Below are positions 25,188 to 33,894 of a stretch of DNA of 64,000 nt, one piece after another. Source of the stretch: Fimbriimonadaceae bacterium (lineage in GTDB: Bacteria; Armatimonadota; Fimbriimonadia; Fimbriimonadales; Fimbriimonadaceae); NCBI GenBank assembly GCA_019638775.1, contig JAHBTD010000001.1, positions 310,001 to 374,000 of the forward strand. The letters are read 5' to 3'. Under the pieces are notes generated by a model that had not been told where the DNA came from, made no database searches, and saw only the letters and a program-made list of their open reading frames with translations. How positions within the stretch are numbered: position 1 is the stretch's first letter; every line of letters begins with the position of its first letter. A program made the translations under genes and the position numbers.

Positions 25188-26198
25188 TTGCGATGGTACG
25201 ACGCTCACAAGCGCGACCTGCCTTGGAGGCGGACCGCCGATCCCTACGCTATCTGGGTCAGTGAGATCATGCTCCAACAAACCCAGGTTGCAACCGTCCT
25301 TCCCTACTATCAGCGTTGGATGGAACGGTTTCCCACCGTCGAAGCACTCGCTCAAGCGGACGAAAGTGACGTTCTGTCGTACTGGCAAGGGCTTGGCTAT
25401 TATCGACGAGCACGGCTCTTGCTCAAGGGAGCTCAGTTTGTTGCTGAGAACGGGATGCCCACTGAACATGATGCATGGCTGAAGGTTCCCGGCGTCGGCG
25501 CATACACCGCCGCCGCTATCTCTTCCATTGCTTACCAAGAACCGGTGTCACTTGTGGACGGCAATGTAGAGCGCGTATACGCACGTCTGACGGGCTCGCA
25601 TTCAAGCGGACAAAGACTTCACTCAGAAGCGAAAGAATGGGCTTCAAAGGCGCTTTTCAAACCGCGGCCTGGGGACTGGAATCAGGCGCTGATGGAGCTT
25701 GGCGCAACCGTGTGCACTCCCAAGACTCCACGCTGCGACATCTGCCCTGTTGCGGAGATGTGCGTCGCCAAGCAGTCTTGGCAAGTTGACATCTTGCCGA
25801 TTGCCGAACCTAAGAAACAGACCGTAAGACTTATTCATGCGGTTTGGGTTCCATTTGACGGATCTGCCTTTGGGCTTCGACAAGTCCCGGAAGGGGAGTG
25901 GTGGGAAGGGATGTGGGAGTTTCCGAGAGTTGCCGTAGGCACGCGTTCTGAGGGCAATTCAGAGATCGACGCTTTGAGGGATTTGACCGGAGCGGGCTGG
26001 CTTGAAGACCTAGGAAGCTTTCAGCACTCCGTCACGCATCACAGGATTGAGGTTATCGCTCGACTTTGCAGAAGCGATGCGCAATCCCCAAGTTTGCAAT
26101 GGTATTTGCGGGATGATCTCGCGGCGCTGGCGATGTCCTCCCCACAACGAAAAGTCCTAAAACTTGCGCTCCGAGCCCTTGGATTGGAGTCTTCTTGA
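25188..26198 (+). CDS. mutY: A/G-specific adenine DNA glycosylase
   Basis: A 336-residue base-excision repair enzyme that removes adenine mispaired with 8-oxoguanine. LPWRRTADPYAIWVSEIMLQ opens the glycosylase domain, VPGVGAYTAAAISSIA is the helix-hairpin-helix, the VDGN Asp is catalytic, and C-x6-C-x2-C-x5-C (CTPKTPRCDICPVAEMC) binds the 4Fe-4S cluster. The C-terminal part is the MutT-like recognition domain. The TTG start trims the first helix. The frame is open back to the pyrF stop without ATG, GTG or TTG, and a CTG at 25137 (17 codons earlier) would restore it. Confidence 0.92.
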   Translation: MRWYDAHKRDLPWRRTADPYAIWVSEIMLQQTQVATVLPYYQRWMERFPTVEALAQADESDVLSYWQGLGYYRRARLLLKGAQFVAENGMPTEHDAWLKVPGVGAYTAAAISSIAYQEPVSLVDGNVERVYARLTGSHSSGQRLHSEAKEWASKALFKPRPGDWNQALMELGATVCTPKTPRCDICPVAEMCVAKQSWQVDILPIAEPKKQTVRLIHAVWVPFDGSAFGLRQVPEGEWWEGMWEFPRVAVGTRSEGNSEIDALRDLTGAGWLEDLGSFQHSVTHHRIEVIARLCRSDAQSPSLQWYLRDDLAALAMSSPQRKVLKLALRALGLESS

Positions 26199-26253
26199 AG
26201 TATTGATGTATCACCTGGCGATCCGGGGGCACAATGAGTAGCAGCCAGAAGAT

Positions 26254-28209
26254 ATGAAGATTTTTAGAGACATTCAAGTGATATTGACCGTGCTCTGCGG
26301 CATTTTTTTGGTGCTCAGCTTTTTCGGTCTGCACGTCTCCATCGCCTATCTCAGTGTTGTCTTTGGCTCTTACTTCGCTTTGAAATCTGCCTACGAAGCG
26401 ATCCGAGAGCGCAGCCTGGATGTCAACTTCCTGATGGTGTTTGCCGCTGCTGGCGCGGTTGCATTGGGACATCCCACCGAGGCTGCGGTCCTCCTCTTCC
26501 TCTTCAGCCTTTCGAGCACGCTTGAAGCCTTCGCAATGTCGCGCACGAAGTCGGCAATTGAGGGACTCATAAAGCTCCGTCCCGATACCGCTCTTAGGAT
26601 CACGGCAAGCGGGGACGAGAAAACCCCTGTTGAAGAGATCGAAGTTGGCGACATGATCCGCGTGGTTGCATTTGAGCTTGTACCACTTGACGGGGTGGTG
26701 GAATCCGGGGAAAGCAGCATTAACCAAAGCGCGATGACGGGCGAGTCAGTGCCTGTCTCCGCCAGTCGGGGTACGCGAGTTTTGGCGGGAACGCAGAACT
26801 TGGATGGGATGCTCACCATCAAGGTAGCAGCGAAGGCTGGCCAAACAACTCTTGAGAAGATCGTGGACCTGGTTCAGGATGCTCAAGAGAATAAGGCGAG
26901 CGGAGAGAGGATCAGCACCTGGTTTGGGCAGCGATACACGATTTTTGTGATCGTAGCGTTCGCAATCTCCCTTGTGGTTCGGCTCCTGCTCGGGCAGGAT
27001 GCCAACGCAGCGCTGTATGCGGCTCTAACTCTTTTGGTGGCGTTGAGCCCCTGTGCTTTGGTGATCTCAACCCCGGCGAGCACGCTTAGCGCTTTGGCTT
27101 GGGCAGCAAGAAACGGGATGCTCATTCGTGGTGGGGAGTTCATTGAACAGGCAGGCAAGGCCGACATCTTGGCGGTGGACAAGACGGGAACACTGACGGC
27201 CGGACGATTTGAACTCGCCGAGATCTGCGTTTGTCAGGGGGTGCCGGAAGTTGTTGGAGGGTCGGGAAGGCTTTGTATGGAGGGGCATGCCTGTTGGTCG
27301 GGGCAAGGCACGATGTCGGATGAGGCCAAGCGGCTGCTCCGGGTCGCGGCGGCGGCAGAGCAGTACAGCACACACCCGATCGCCGAGGCTATTGTTGAAT
27401 CAGCACGTCAACAGGGATTGGACATTCCCGAGGCGACTGAACACCATGCTCACACAGGGCTTGGCGTCACTGCGAACGTTGAAGGAAAAGCGGTCAAGGT
27501 CGGGCAGAGAAAGTTCTTCGACACGGCTGATAGCTCCCTTGACCCGGACTTTGCGGTTCACGCGGAGGAGCTGCAGCACAAGGGATTTACGGTTGTGGTG
27601 CTGGACTATGACGGGATGATGGCGGCTATCGGCCTGCATGACGCCCCGCGGCCATCGGCAAAAACAGTGCTGCGTGATGTTCAAGAACTCGGCATCCGGC
27701 AGACCGTGATGATGACGGGGGACACACGAGAGACGGCGGAGGCGGTTGCGAGTGAGGTCGGGATTACGGACGTCCGTGCAGGATTGTTTCCCGAAGACAA
27801 GGAGAAGATCGTCGCTGAACTTACGGCAAAAGGGGGTGGACTCATCTTCGTCGGCGACGGTGTGAACGATGCCCCGAGTCTGGCAAGGGCCAGTGTCGGC
27901 GTTGCGATGGGTGGATTGGGGAGTGACATCGCGCTTAATGCGGCAGATGTGGTTCTGATGAACGACCGACTTGAGAGCATCCCCCGACTGATCAAGCTCG
28001 GTCGAATGACGAATTCAATCATCCGCGCAAATCTCTACTTTGCGGGATCGGTCATCGTCGTTCTCACGTTGGGGTCAATGTTTTTCGATCAATTCCTTCC
28101 GGATTACAGAAACCTTATTCTTCCGCTTGCAGTAGTTGGGCATGAGGGTTCGACGGTACTGGTCATTCTCAACGGTCTCAGACTTCTCCGCGGACCAGCA
28201 AATCCTTAG
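26254..28209 (+). CDS. P1B-type heavy-metal translocating ATPase, P1B-4 (CoaT/CtpD-like)
   Basis: A 651-residue metal-exporting P-type ATPase. TGES actuator, DKTGTLTAG phosphorylation site, MTGDTRETAEAVASEVG and GDGVNDAPSLARASVGVAMG hinge motifs are all present. The transmembrane signature is SPC (VALSPCALVIS) and the last helix carries HEGSTVLVILNGLRLL; together these mark subgroup P1B-4, whose members export Co2+, Fe2+, Zn2+ or Ni2+. There is no N-terminal heavy-metal-associated domain, as usual for P1B-4. It probably protects against iron or cobalt excess. Confidence 0.9.
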   Translation: MKIFRDIQVILTVLCGIFLVLSFFGLHVSIAYLSVVFGSYFALKSAYEAIRERSLDVNFLMVFAAAGAVALGHPTEAAVLLFLFSLSSTLEAFAMSRTKSAIEGLIKLRPDTALRITASGDEKTPVEEIEVGDMIRVVAFELVPLDGVVESGESSINQSAMTGESVPVSASRGTRVLAGTQNLDGMLTIKVAAKAGQTTLEKIVDLVQDAQENKASGERISTWFGQRYTIFVIVAFAISLVVRLLLGQDANAALYAALTLLVALSPCALVISTPASTLSALAWAARNGMLIRGGEFIEQAGKADILAVDKTGTLTAGRFELAEICVCQGVPEVVGGSGRLCMEGHACWSGQGTMSDEAKRLLRVAAAAEQYSTHPIAEAIVESARQQGLDIPEATEHHAHTGLGVTANVEGKAVKVGQRKFFDTADSSLDPDFAVHAEELQHKGFTVVVLDYDGMMAAIGLHDAPRPSAKTVLRDVQELGIRQTVMMTGDTRETAEAVASEVGITDVRAGLFPEDKEKIVAELTAKGGGLIFVGDGVNDAPSLARASVGVAMGGLGSDIALNAADVVLMNDRLESIPRLIKLGRMTNSIIRANLYFAGSVIVVLTLGSMFFDQFLPDYRNLILPLAVVGHEGSTVLVILNGLRLLRGPANP

Positions 28210-28241
28210 TCAACTATCTTCTCTGATTCTAGTTTCACGCC

Positions 28242-29450
28242 ATGCGCCGAACTCTTCTCAACATTCTAAACGGGCTCTCTAACATTCGCGAGCAGCTTGA
28301 TCGTGCGGCCCTGAGCGCTTTGGGGGTGATGGTGGCCACGGTTGCGATTGTGCTGCTGATGAGCATCGCCAAAGGGGTTGAGCAAGACATTCGCAGCGAG
28401 GTGGACACCCTTGGAGTCAATACGCTCATCGTGCTTCCTGGCCGGTTTGAGGGCAACTCGCTCTTTGCCCCCAGCCTCATGGGCATCAGCTACCTATCCG
28501 ATGCCGACGTGGCGCGAGTAAAGAAGGTCGAGGGCGTTGTCGATGCATCGCCAGTTTCGTTTGTAGGAGCCGGGATCGAATACGGTGGAAAGAAGTCCAC
28601 AACGGCTTTCATTGTTGCCGCCGATCCCGAGTGGTTTGCGATGCGGCGCTCGGAGTTGAAGTCCGGGCGGTTTTTCGGCGCAAAAGATGATGCTGAACCG
28701 ACGATCGTTTTAGGGGATCTACCGGCAACAGAGTTGTTTGGAGAAGTCGATCCCGTGGGCAAGACCGTGCACTACAGGGGGAGCGACTACCGGGTTATTG
28801 GTGTACTGAGGCAACGCGATAATCAGAGTAGCTTGCTTTCTCAGGGGAGCTTCGATAACTTTGTTTACGTGCCATACAGTTACATTCGCAAAACTCAACC
28901 TTCGGCGCAGATCAACCGCATCTTCATCGAGACCGATCCGGGACGTGAACCCAAGCAGCTTGTCTCATCCGTTGAAAAGGCGCTTGGAGAGCGGCTCGAA
29001 AAAGACAACTACTCCGTGCTCACTCAGGAGGATCTGCTTAAGCTCGTATTCAAGATCATGTCGATCCTGACCTGGCTCATTATCGGCCTGACTTCAATCG
29101 CTCTGTTTGTTGGGGGTGTTGGGATTATGGTGGTGATGCTGATGTCGGTCAATGAGCGGACCAAGGAGATCGGCATTCGGCGAACGGTGGGGGCGATGCG
29201 GTCCGATATCTTTTCTCAGTTCTTGGCTGAGTCGGTGTTTATCGCGGTAATGGGAGGCCTAGTCGGACTCTCGCTGAGCTATGTCGTCAGCCTTCTGCTG
29301 GCCTCTAATACGGCGATTAAGCCGCTGATTACTTGGGGCGTAGTTGGGCTCAGCTTTGCGGTGAGTGTTGGGGTTGGCGGGGTTTTTGGCCTTATCCCCG
29401 CCATCCGCGCTTCTCGACGAGATCCCGTCGAGAGCCTGCGTCACGAGTAG
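28242..29450 (+). CDS. MacB/FtsX-type ABC transporter permease
   Basis: A 402-residue permease with one N-terminal transmembrane helix (VMVATVAIVLLMSIAKGVEQ), a MacB-like periplasmic core of about 230 residues, and three C-terminal helices ending in GLIPAIRASRRDPVESLRHE, the typical FtsX-family tail. Such type VII ABC systems drive lipoprotein or peptide movement or efflux rather than import. It follows the metal ATPase by 32 bases, but no ATPase subunit or adaptor gene is adjacent, so its partner is encoded elsewhere. Confidence 0.88.
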   Translation: MRRTLLNILNGLSNIREQLDRAALSALGVMVATVAIVLLMSIAKGVEQDIRSEVDTLGVNTLIVLPGRFEGNSLFAPSLMGISYLSDADVARVKKVEGVVDASPVSFVGAGIEYGGKKSTTAFIVAADPEWFAMRRSELKSGRFFGAKDDAEPTIVLGDLPATELFGEVDPVGKTVHYRGSDYRVIGVLRQRDNQSSLLSQGSFDNFVYVPYSYIRKTQPSAQINRIFIETDPGREPKQLVSSVEKALGERLEKDNYSVLTQEDLLKLVFKIMSILTWLIIGLTSIALFVGGVGIMVVMLMSVNERTKEIGIRRTVGAMRSDIFSQFLAESVFIAVMGGLVGLSLSYVVSLLLASNTAIKPLITWGVVGLSFAVSVGVGGVFGLIPAIRASRRDPVESLRHE

Positions 29451-29453
29451 TTC

Positions 29454-29798
29454 TTATTGGTAAACGTGGGGGAACGTCGCGTCAACGTAGCTGCACGAGG
29501 CAACGGTACCGACGACATCGATGGTATAGACGCCGCTGTTTGGACACTCCGGCTTGTTGCTCTGTCGAATATAGGTGGGCCAGATGTCGTTAATCGTGAC
29601 GGGGGCTCCGTTTTGAAGCTTGTTCTCCATCGCGAACATCTCTTTTGCCGCTTCGATTTGGCGGAGATTGGCGACACATGTTCGTGCTTGCGATTTGGCG
29701 CGAGCCCTCATGAACTGCGGCACTGCAATTGCCAATAGGACACCAATGATCAGCACAACGATCATGATCTCAACAAGAGTAAATGCTCTTTTACGCAT
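29454..29798 (-). CDS. GspG-like type II secretion / type IV pseudopilin
   Basis: A 114-residue pseudopilin. MRKRAFTLVEIMIVVLIIG is a classic prepilin leader: a short basic leader, cleavage before Phe, Glu at +5 and a hydrophobic helix. It continues PQFMRARAKSQARTCVANLRQIEAAKEMFA, then a small C-terminal domain with two Cys. Unlike the large array at 55-62 kb, it belongs to the short GspG/PilE group with the TCVANLRQIEAAK signature. It is a single gene, convergent with the permease 3 bases away. Confidence 0.85.
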   Translation of the reverse strand: MRKRAFTLVEIMIVVLIIGVLLAIAVPQFMRARAKSQARTCVANLRQIEAAKEMFAMENKLQNGAPVTINDIWPTYIRQSNKPECPNSGVYTIDVVGTVASCSYVDATFPHVYQ

Positions 29799-29902
29799 AC
29801 TTCACCATCAACCAAGAATCCACCGCTTCTATGCGGGCTAATTTCCTCATTCCACATATTCGGCAAGTAGCGTGCCAACAAATAGCAAGAAGGCCAAAAA
29901 AT

Positions 29903-29932
29903 AGGAGTGGAATCCTTACGGTTTCCACTCCT
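29903..29932 (-). terminator. Terminator of thrS
   Basis: AGGAGTGGAA / TTCCACTCCT, a perfect 10-bp stem with a 10-base loop, is followed on the minus strand by ATTTTTT. It lies 21 bases after the thrS stop. Confidence 0.85.
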
Positions 29933-29953
29933 GTAGTTGGATGAAGCGTCGAA

Positions 29954-31837
29954 CTAAGACGAAGCTTTTTGGAGCAAACCAACAAACTCCTCGATAGGCA
30001 TCGCTCCAAGATCACCGTCTTCGCGAGAGCGCACACCGACCGTGCCGTTCTCGATATCGCGGTCACCAATGACCATCATGAAGGGCACTTTTTGAAGCTG
30101 ATTCTCGCGAATCTTCTTTCCGAGGGTTTCGCGCCGATCATCGACATGAACTCTGAACTTGTGCCCGGCTGCCCGGACACTCTCTATCTGTGCTCTTACT
30201 TCGGCTGAGGATTCAACCGACTCTTCTGAATGCTCGCGATCCTTCGTCATGAAGCCTTGCAGCGCCTCGGCGATGGCATACGCGTGTTCGATATGACGGT
30301 CGGCAATGGGCAGGATCGCCACCTGAACGGGAGATAGCCAGAACGGGAAAGCACCCGCATACTGCTCGGTGAGCAGTCCGATCATTCGCTCCATTGAGCC
30401 GAACGGGGCGCGGTGGATCATGATGGGGCGGTGGGGCAAGCCGTCATCACCGACGTACTCTAATCCAAAGCGCTCGGGCAGATTGTAATCCACCTGAACG
30501 GTCCCCATTTGCCACTCGCGACCGATGGCGTCCTTAATAATGAGGTCCAGCTTGGGGCCATAGAACGCCGCATCGCCTTCGGAGACGAAGTAATCGATGC
30601 CAATCTGTTTACAGGCCTGTTCGATGGCTTCGGTTGCGGCCTTCCAGTTGTCGTCGTGGCCTACGTATTTATCGCTGTTGGGGTCTTTGGTTCCGAGGCG
30701 AGCCTTCCACTCGGTCAGGCCAAGTTTGTTGAGCACGACCTTCATGAGGTCGACAACACCGATGAACTCTTCGAGGAGTTGATCGGGGCGGACGAAGAGG
30801 TGAGCATCGTCCTGGGTGAACCCACGAGCTCGGAGGATTCCGTGCACTTCCCCGCTCTGCTCATAGCGGTGGACGGTTCCGAACTCCGCGTAGCGGATGG
30901 GAAGGTCTCGATAACTGCGCATCTGAGATGCGTAGATCTCGATGTGGAACGGGCAGTTCATCGGTTTGAGGATGTAGGTTTCCTTCTCCTCGTCCTCCAT
31001 GAACGGGAAGAGCTTCTCCTTAAACGTGATGATGTGTCCCGACTTTTCATACAGCTTGATTGAGGCGAGTTGGGGGGTGATGACCGGTTGATACCCACGC
31101 TTGAGCTGCTCTTCACGCAGGAACTCGGTCATGGTTTCGCGCAGCACCGCCCCCTTGGGCAGCCATAGCGCCAAACCGGTGCCGACTCTCGGCGAGAACA
31201 TGAAGAGGCCAAGCTCTTTGCCAAGGATGCGATGGTCGCGCTTCCGTGCCTCTTCGAGGTTATGAAGGTAGGTTTCCAACTCTTCAGCAGTCTCGAAGGC
31301 AGTGCCGTAGATACGGGTGAGCTGCTTGTTCTTGACGTCGCCACGCCAGTACGCGCCCGCCAAAGACATCAGCTTGTAGTGCTTGATCTCCTTGGTGGAA
31401 TCGACATGAGGACCTCGGCAAAGGTCCAGGAAGCGATGATGATTTCCTTCTCTATCGGTCCGCTTTTGATCGTAGAAGGAGATCGCTTCGCCTTCGGGAA
31501 TGGCGTCAAGGAGTTGCAATTTGTAATCGGCAACGGCTGGGCCCATGCCTGGAATCGAGTCATCCATGATCAGACACCTTGCCTCTTCTCGAGAAACCTC
31601 AGTGCGTTCGATACGCTGATCGAGCTTGCTAAGCTCCTTCATCCGCTTTTCTATTGCGGGCAGCTCTTCCTCTTTTAGGGGAGTGGGAAACTCAATGTCG
31701 TAATAAAAGCCGTTTTCAATAGGCGGGCCGATGGAAAGCTTGGCTCCAGGATAGAGCTCGGTGATCGCTTGGGCCATGAGGTGGGCAGCCGAGTGGCGCA
31801 GGCGATAAAGATAAGATTGCTGATATTCGTTATTCAT
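29954..31837 (-). CDS. thrS: Threonyl-tRNA synthetase lacking the TGS domain
   Basis: A class II synthetase of 627 residues that charges tRNA-Thr. It starts directly at the editing (SAD) domain, YRLRHSAAHLMAQAI, so the N-terminal TGS domain of the usual enzyme is absent. Editing residues HSAAH and the catalytic-domain zinc ligands (NCPFHIEIY, the His of VHGILRARGFTQDDAH, and MIHRAPFGSMERM) are present. The anticodon domain carries an acidic insertion (MTKDREHSEESVESSAEVRA). ATG 31837 is chosen because GGGAGGT lies 9 bases upstream; the TTG at 31846 is inside that spacing. Confidence 0.95.
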   Translation of the reverse strand: MNNEYQQSYLYRLRHSAAHLMAQAITELYPGAKLSIGPPIENGFYYDIEFPTPLKEEELPAIEKRMKELSKLDQRIERTEVSREEARCLIMDDSIPGMGPAVADYKLQLLDAIPEGEAISFYDQKRTDREGNHHRFLDLCRGPHVDSTKEIKHYKLMSLAGAYWRGDVKNKQLTRIYGTAFETAEELETYLHNLEEARKRDHRILGKELGLFMFSPRVGTGLALWLPKGAVLRETMTEFLREEQLKRGYQPVITPQLASIKLYEKSGHIITFKEKLFPFMEDEEKETYILKPMNCPFHIEIYASQMRSYRDLPIRYAEFGTVHRYEQSGEVHGILRARGFTQDDAHLFVRPDQLLEEFIGVVDLMKVVLNKLGLTEWKARLGTKDPNSDKYVGHDDNWKAATEAIEQACKQIGIDYFVSEGDAAFYGPKLDLIIKDAIGREWQMGTVQVDYNLPERFGLEYVGDDGLPHRPIMIHRAPFGSMERMIGLLTEQYAGAFPFWLSPVQVAILPIADRHIEHAYAIAEALQGFMTKDREHSEESVESSAEVRAQIESVRAAGHKFRVHVDDRRETLGKKIRENQLQKVPFMMVIGDRDIENGTVGVRSREDGDLGAMPIEEFVGLLQKASS

Positions 31838-31922
31838 AACTGTCAACCTCCCCTACGAAGGGATCGAATTGTCAGCCTTGATTTTACAACAGGTCGCCTT
31901 GGCGCCCAATCTCAATAAGCAA

Positions 31923-31947
31923 AAAGCCCACGCGAAGCGCAGGCTTT
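31923..31947 (-). terminator. Terminator after the 100-residue ORF
   Basis: On the minus strand AAAGCCTGCG / CGTGGGCTTT pair over 10 positions (two G-U) around a CTTCG loop, followed by TT. It lies between the small gene and thrS, so thrS has its own promoter. Confidence 0.65.
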
Positions 31948-31974
31948 GTTTGCTCACTTGGAAGGTAGTAAGTG

Positions 31975-32277
31975 TTATGCGGCGACCAGTTGCTTGGAGA
32001 CGAACAGGCTGCCAACAATCGACTCAATTTCTGAATCGGAGAGATCGTCGGCACAGGCGACTGAGATGAATCCGTACAGGGCAAGGGTTGTTCGACGACG
32101 CAGAGTTTTTGTTAGGACTTCGGGGCGGCAGGCGCAGACGGCTTGGTCGATCTCGGGAAAGATCGCTTCAAACGCTTCGCGGACTTTGTCCACCTGGACC
32201 GGACCTAACTCCAGAGATGAGCTTTGGCTAAGGGCGGCTCGGCAAAACGGTTCATAGTCGAGAAAAGTGCAATTCAT
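31975..32277 (-). CDS. Small cytoplasmic protein of unknown function
   Basis: A 100-residue protein with no recognisable family. It is mostly helical, with no signal or membrane segment. Four cysteines are scattered (C3, C12 and the pair in VCACRP). GAGG lies 8 bases before the ATG and a good terminator follows, which supports a real gene. Confidence 0.6.
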   Translation of the reverse strand: MNCTFLDYEPFCRAALSQSSSLELGPVQVDKVREAFEAIFPEIDQAVCACRPEVLTKTLRRRTTLALYGFISVACADDLSDSEIESIVGSLFVSKQLVAA

Positions 32278-32513
32278 AACGAAACCTCACAATCACTGTT
32301 AAGTTTCCGCTCAATTCGTCGATTGCGCAATAACCAAGTGTGCCGAAAAAACGACAATTCGAACCCTAAAGAACTTTGAGAAAAGACCGATAGTCGATAG
32401 TGTCAGTCTCTGCCTGCTGGTAATTTTGCTGGGATCATCCTTTATATTGCGCGTATCCTACGGCTTAAGATGCGCGTAGAAAGATTGCAGAGTATCTGCT
32501 TGGTCGTGTAGAA

Positions 32514-32903
32514 ATGGACCCTGGCACCGTCTTCATTACGGCAATGGGCTTCTTCATCTTCGGCGGCATCGCGCTCGCCGTATATGCCTACTGCCTGCAC
32601 CAGATCGGTATGACCCTCGCTCACCGTCAGAAGTGGCAAGGGGAGGTTTGGCGCGCCGCCAGTCGAATCTACTTCTGGTGCCTTCCTATCCTTGGGCTCG
32701 GATTCTTCTTCTCGGTAAGCACTGTGCTTCAGATTGGAATCTCAGTGATCGCCTATATCTTGCACGCCCATCCGTTGAGCGTGGGCTACTGGTCGGAAAG
32801 GGAGAGAATTGAATCGGCAGCCAAGCTAAGGTTTCGAAAGAATGTTGATGATTGGCTTGGGGAGTGGGAGTGCCAGGAGACGAACACTCGCGAAGAGCTA
32901 TAG
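32514..32903 (+). CDS. Small two-helix membrane protein
   Basis: A 129-residue protein of unknown function with two hydrophobic segments (about residues 5-28 and 49-76) and a charged helical tail (ERERIESAAKLRFRKNVDDW). No family is recognised. It lies 75 bases before the marR gene on the same strand, but marR has its own strong promoter. Confidence 0.6.
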   Translation: MDPGTVFITAMGFFIFGGIALAVYAYCLHQIGMTLAHRQKWQGEVWRAASRIYFWCLPILGLGFFFSVSTVLQIGISVIAYILHAHPLSVGYWSERERIESAAKLRFRKNVDDWLGEWECQETNTREEL

Positions 32904-32940
32904 TTTCTACTAGCTTCACTAGTCAATTCTGTCGCAATAT

Positions 32941-32980
32941 TTGGCTTCCGTAGAAATCCTTGCTATAATACGTATCGTAT
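32941..32980 (+). promoter_or_regulatory. Near-consensus promoter and palindromic operator at the marR start
   Basis: TTGGCT (32941-32946), 17 bases, then TATAAT (32964-32969) form a strong promoter only 9 bases before the ATG. The inverted repeat ATACG-TAT-CGTAT (32968-32980) overlaps the end of the -10 box, the start point and the first two bases of the start codon. A MarR dimer bound there would block its own transcription. No Shine-Dalgarno fits, so the mRNA is probably leaderless. Confidence 0.65.
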
Positions 32981-33431
32981 GGCAGCCAAACGATCTCCGG
33001 CACAGCAGAACCTCGCTGCTCAAGTTGCCATTCTGTCCGAACTCGTATCCGAGCAGGTTGAAGGCGGACTTCGCAAACAAGGGCACAGCCTCTCCACCTT
33101 TCAACTCCTCTCGGCAATCAAAGCCTCGGAAACGAATATCACTCAGGCTGAGTTAGCGCAAAGGATGGGGATCACAGCGGCTTCACTTTGCGAGGCATTA
33201 AAGACTGCGAGCAACAAAGGACTTGTCGAGCAGAAACCCTCTGACACCGACCGTCGGGCCAAACGTGTCAGCCTTACCAAACAGGGAAATCGGCTGATTT
33301 CGGAAACCCTAGTTCACCTAGATAATGTGAATTTAAAGATGCTTCATGGGATCGGTTCGTCCGATTTGAAGCAGACAGAGCGAATCCTTTCGAAATGCAT
33401 AGGGAACCTAGCGGGTGAAGATCATGGCTAA
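32979..33431 (+). CDS. MarR-family transcriptional regulator
   Basis: A 150-residue winged-helix repressor. TQAELAQRMGITAASLCEAL is the recognition helix-turn-helix and KGLVEQKPSDTDRRAKRVSLTKQG is the wing with the family's D-x-R-x-K/R-x-V-x-LT signature. MarR dimers usually bind palindromes and release on a small ligand. A palindrome lies on its own start codon. The stop overlaps the start of the next gene, which is therefore probably co-regulated and may be its physiological target. Confidence 0.88.
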   Translation: MAAKRSPAQQNLAAQVAILSELVSEQVEGGLRKQGHSLSTFQLLSAIKASETNITQAELAQRMGITAASLCEALKTASNKGLVEQKPSDTDRRAKRVSLTKQGNRLISETLVHLDNVNLKMLHGIGSSDLKQTERILSKCIGNLAGEDHG

Positions 33432-33894
33432 TCTTGACTTTCTTTCCGAAAAGAACCCGTTATGCCGCTCCAATCTTCGCGATTGTGACGTCCTTTCGTT
33501 CAACGGAGGCCAAAAGGCGGTGCTAAGGATTGTCGGAGTCCAACGAAGCGAAACGCTAGCGCAGGAGTTTATCCTTCTGCAGAATCAGGGGCACCTGCGC
33601 GTTCGTCTCCGTGGACACATCCTGATGAGCGAAGATGCGATTGAGGGCTGCGGACTTTCCGACTCGGCACATGTTATCCGCGAGGATGAGTACATTCCAC
33701 CCGGTCTTTTCGTGTTGGTGAGCACCGGAAAAGGGACTCCTCATTGGGGCAAAACGAAGGATGGCGCTTACGTTTATCACACCTATTTAGGAATGGCAGC
33801 GCCGTTCTGGAATGGTCATCAAGGGACGATTCACATTCTTGCCCCCCACCATTCGTACTGCGAGCGCTCGACAGAAGCGTTTGCGATGCGCTAA
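33424..33894 (+). CDS. Unknown protein co-transcribed with marR
   Basis: A 156-residue soluble protein without signal or membrane helices and of no family I recognise. It is rich in beta strands (FILLQNQGHLRVRLRGHIL), has GLFVLVSTGKGTPHWG in the centre and several His near the C-terminus (HQGTIHILAPHHSYC), which could bind metal. ATG 33424 overlaps the last codons of marR; a GTG at 33415 is possible. Its position implies control by the MarR protein. Confidence 0.6.
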   Translation: MANLDFLSEKNPLCRSNLRDCDVLSFNGGQKAVLRIVGVQRSETLAQEFILLQNQGHLRVRLRGHILMSEDAIEGCGLSDSAHVIREDEYIPPGLFVLVSTGKGTPHWGKTKDGAYVYHTYLGMAAPFWNGHQGTIHILAPHHSYCERSTEAFAMR

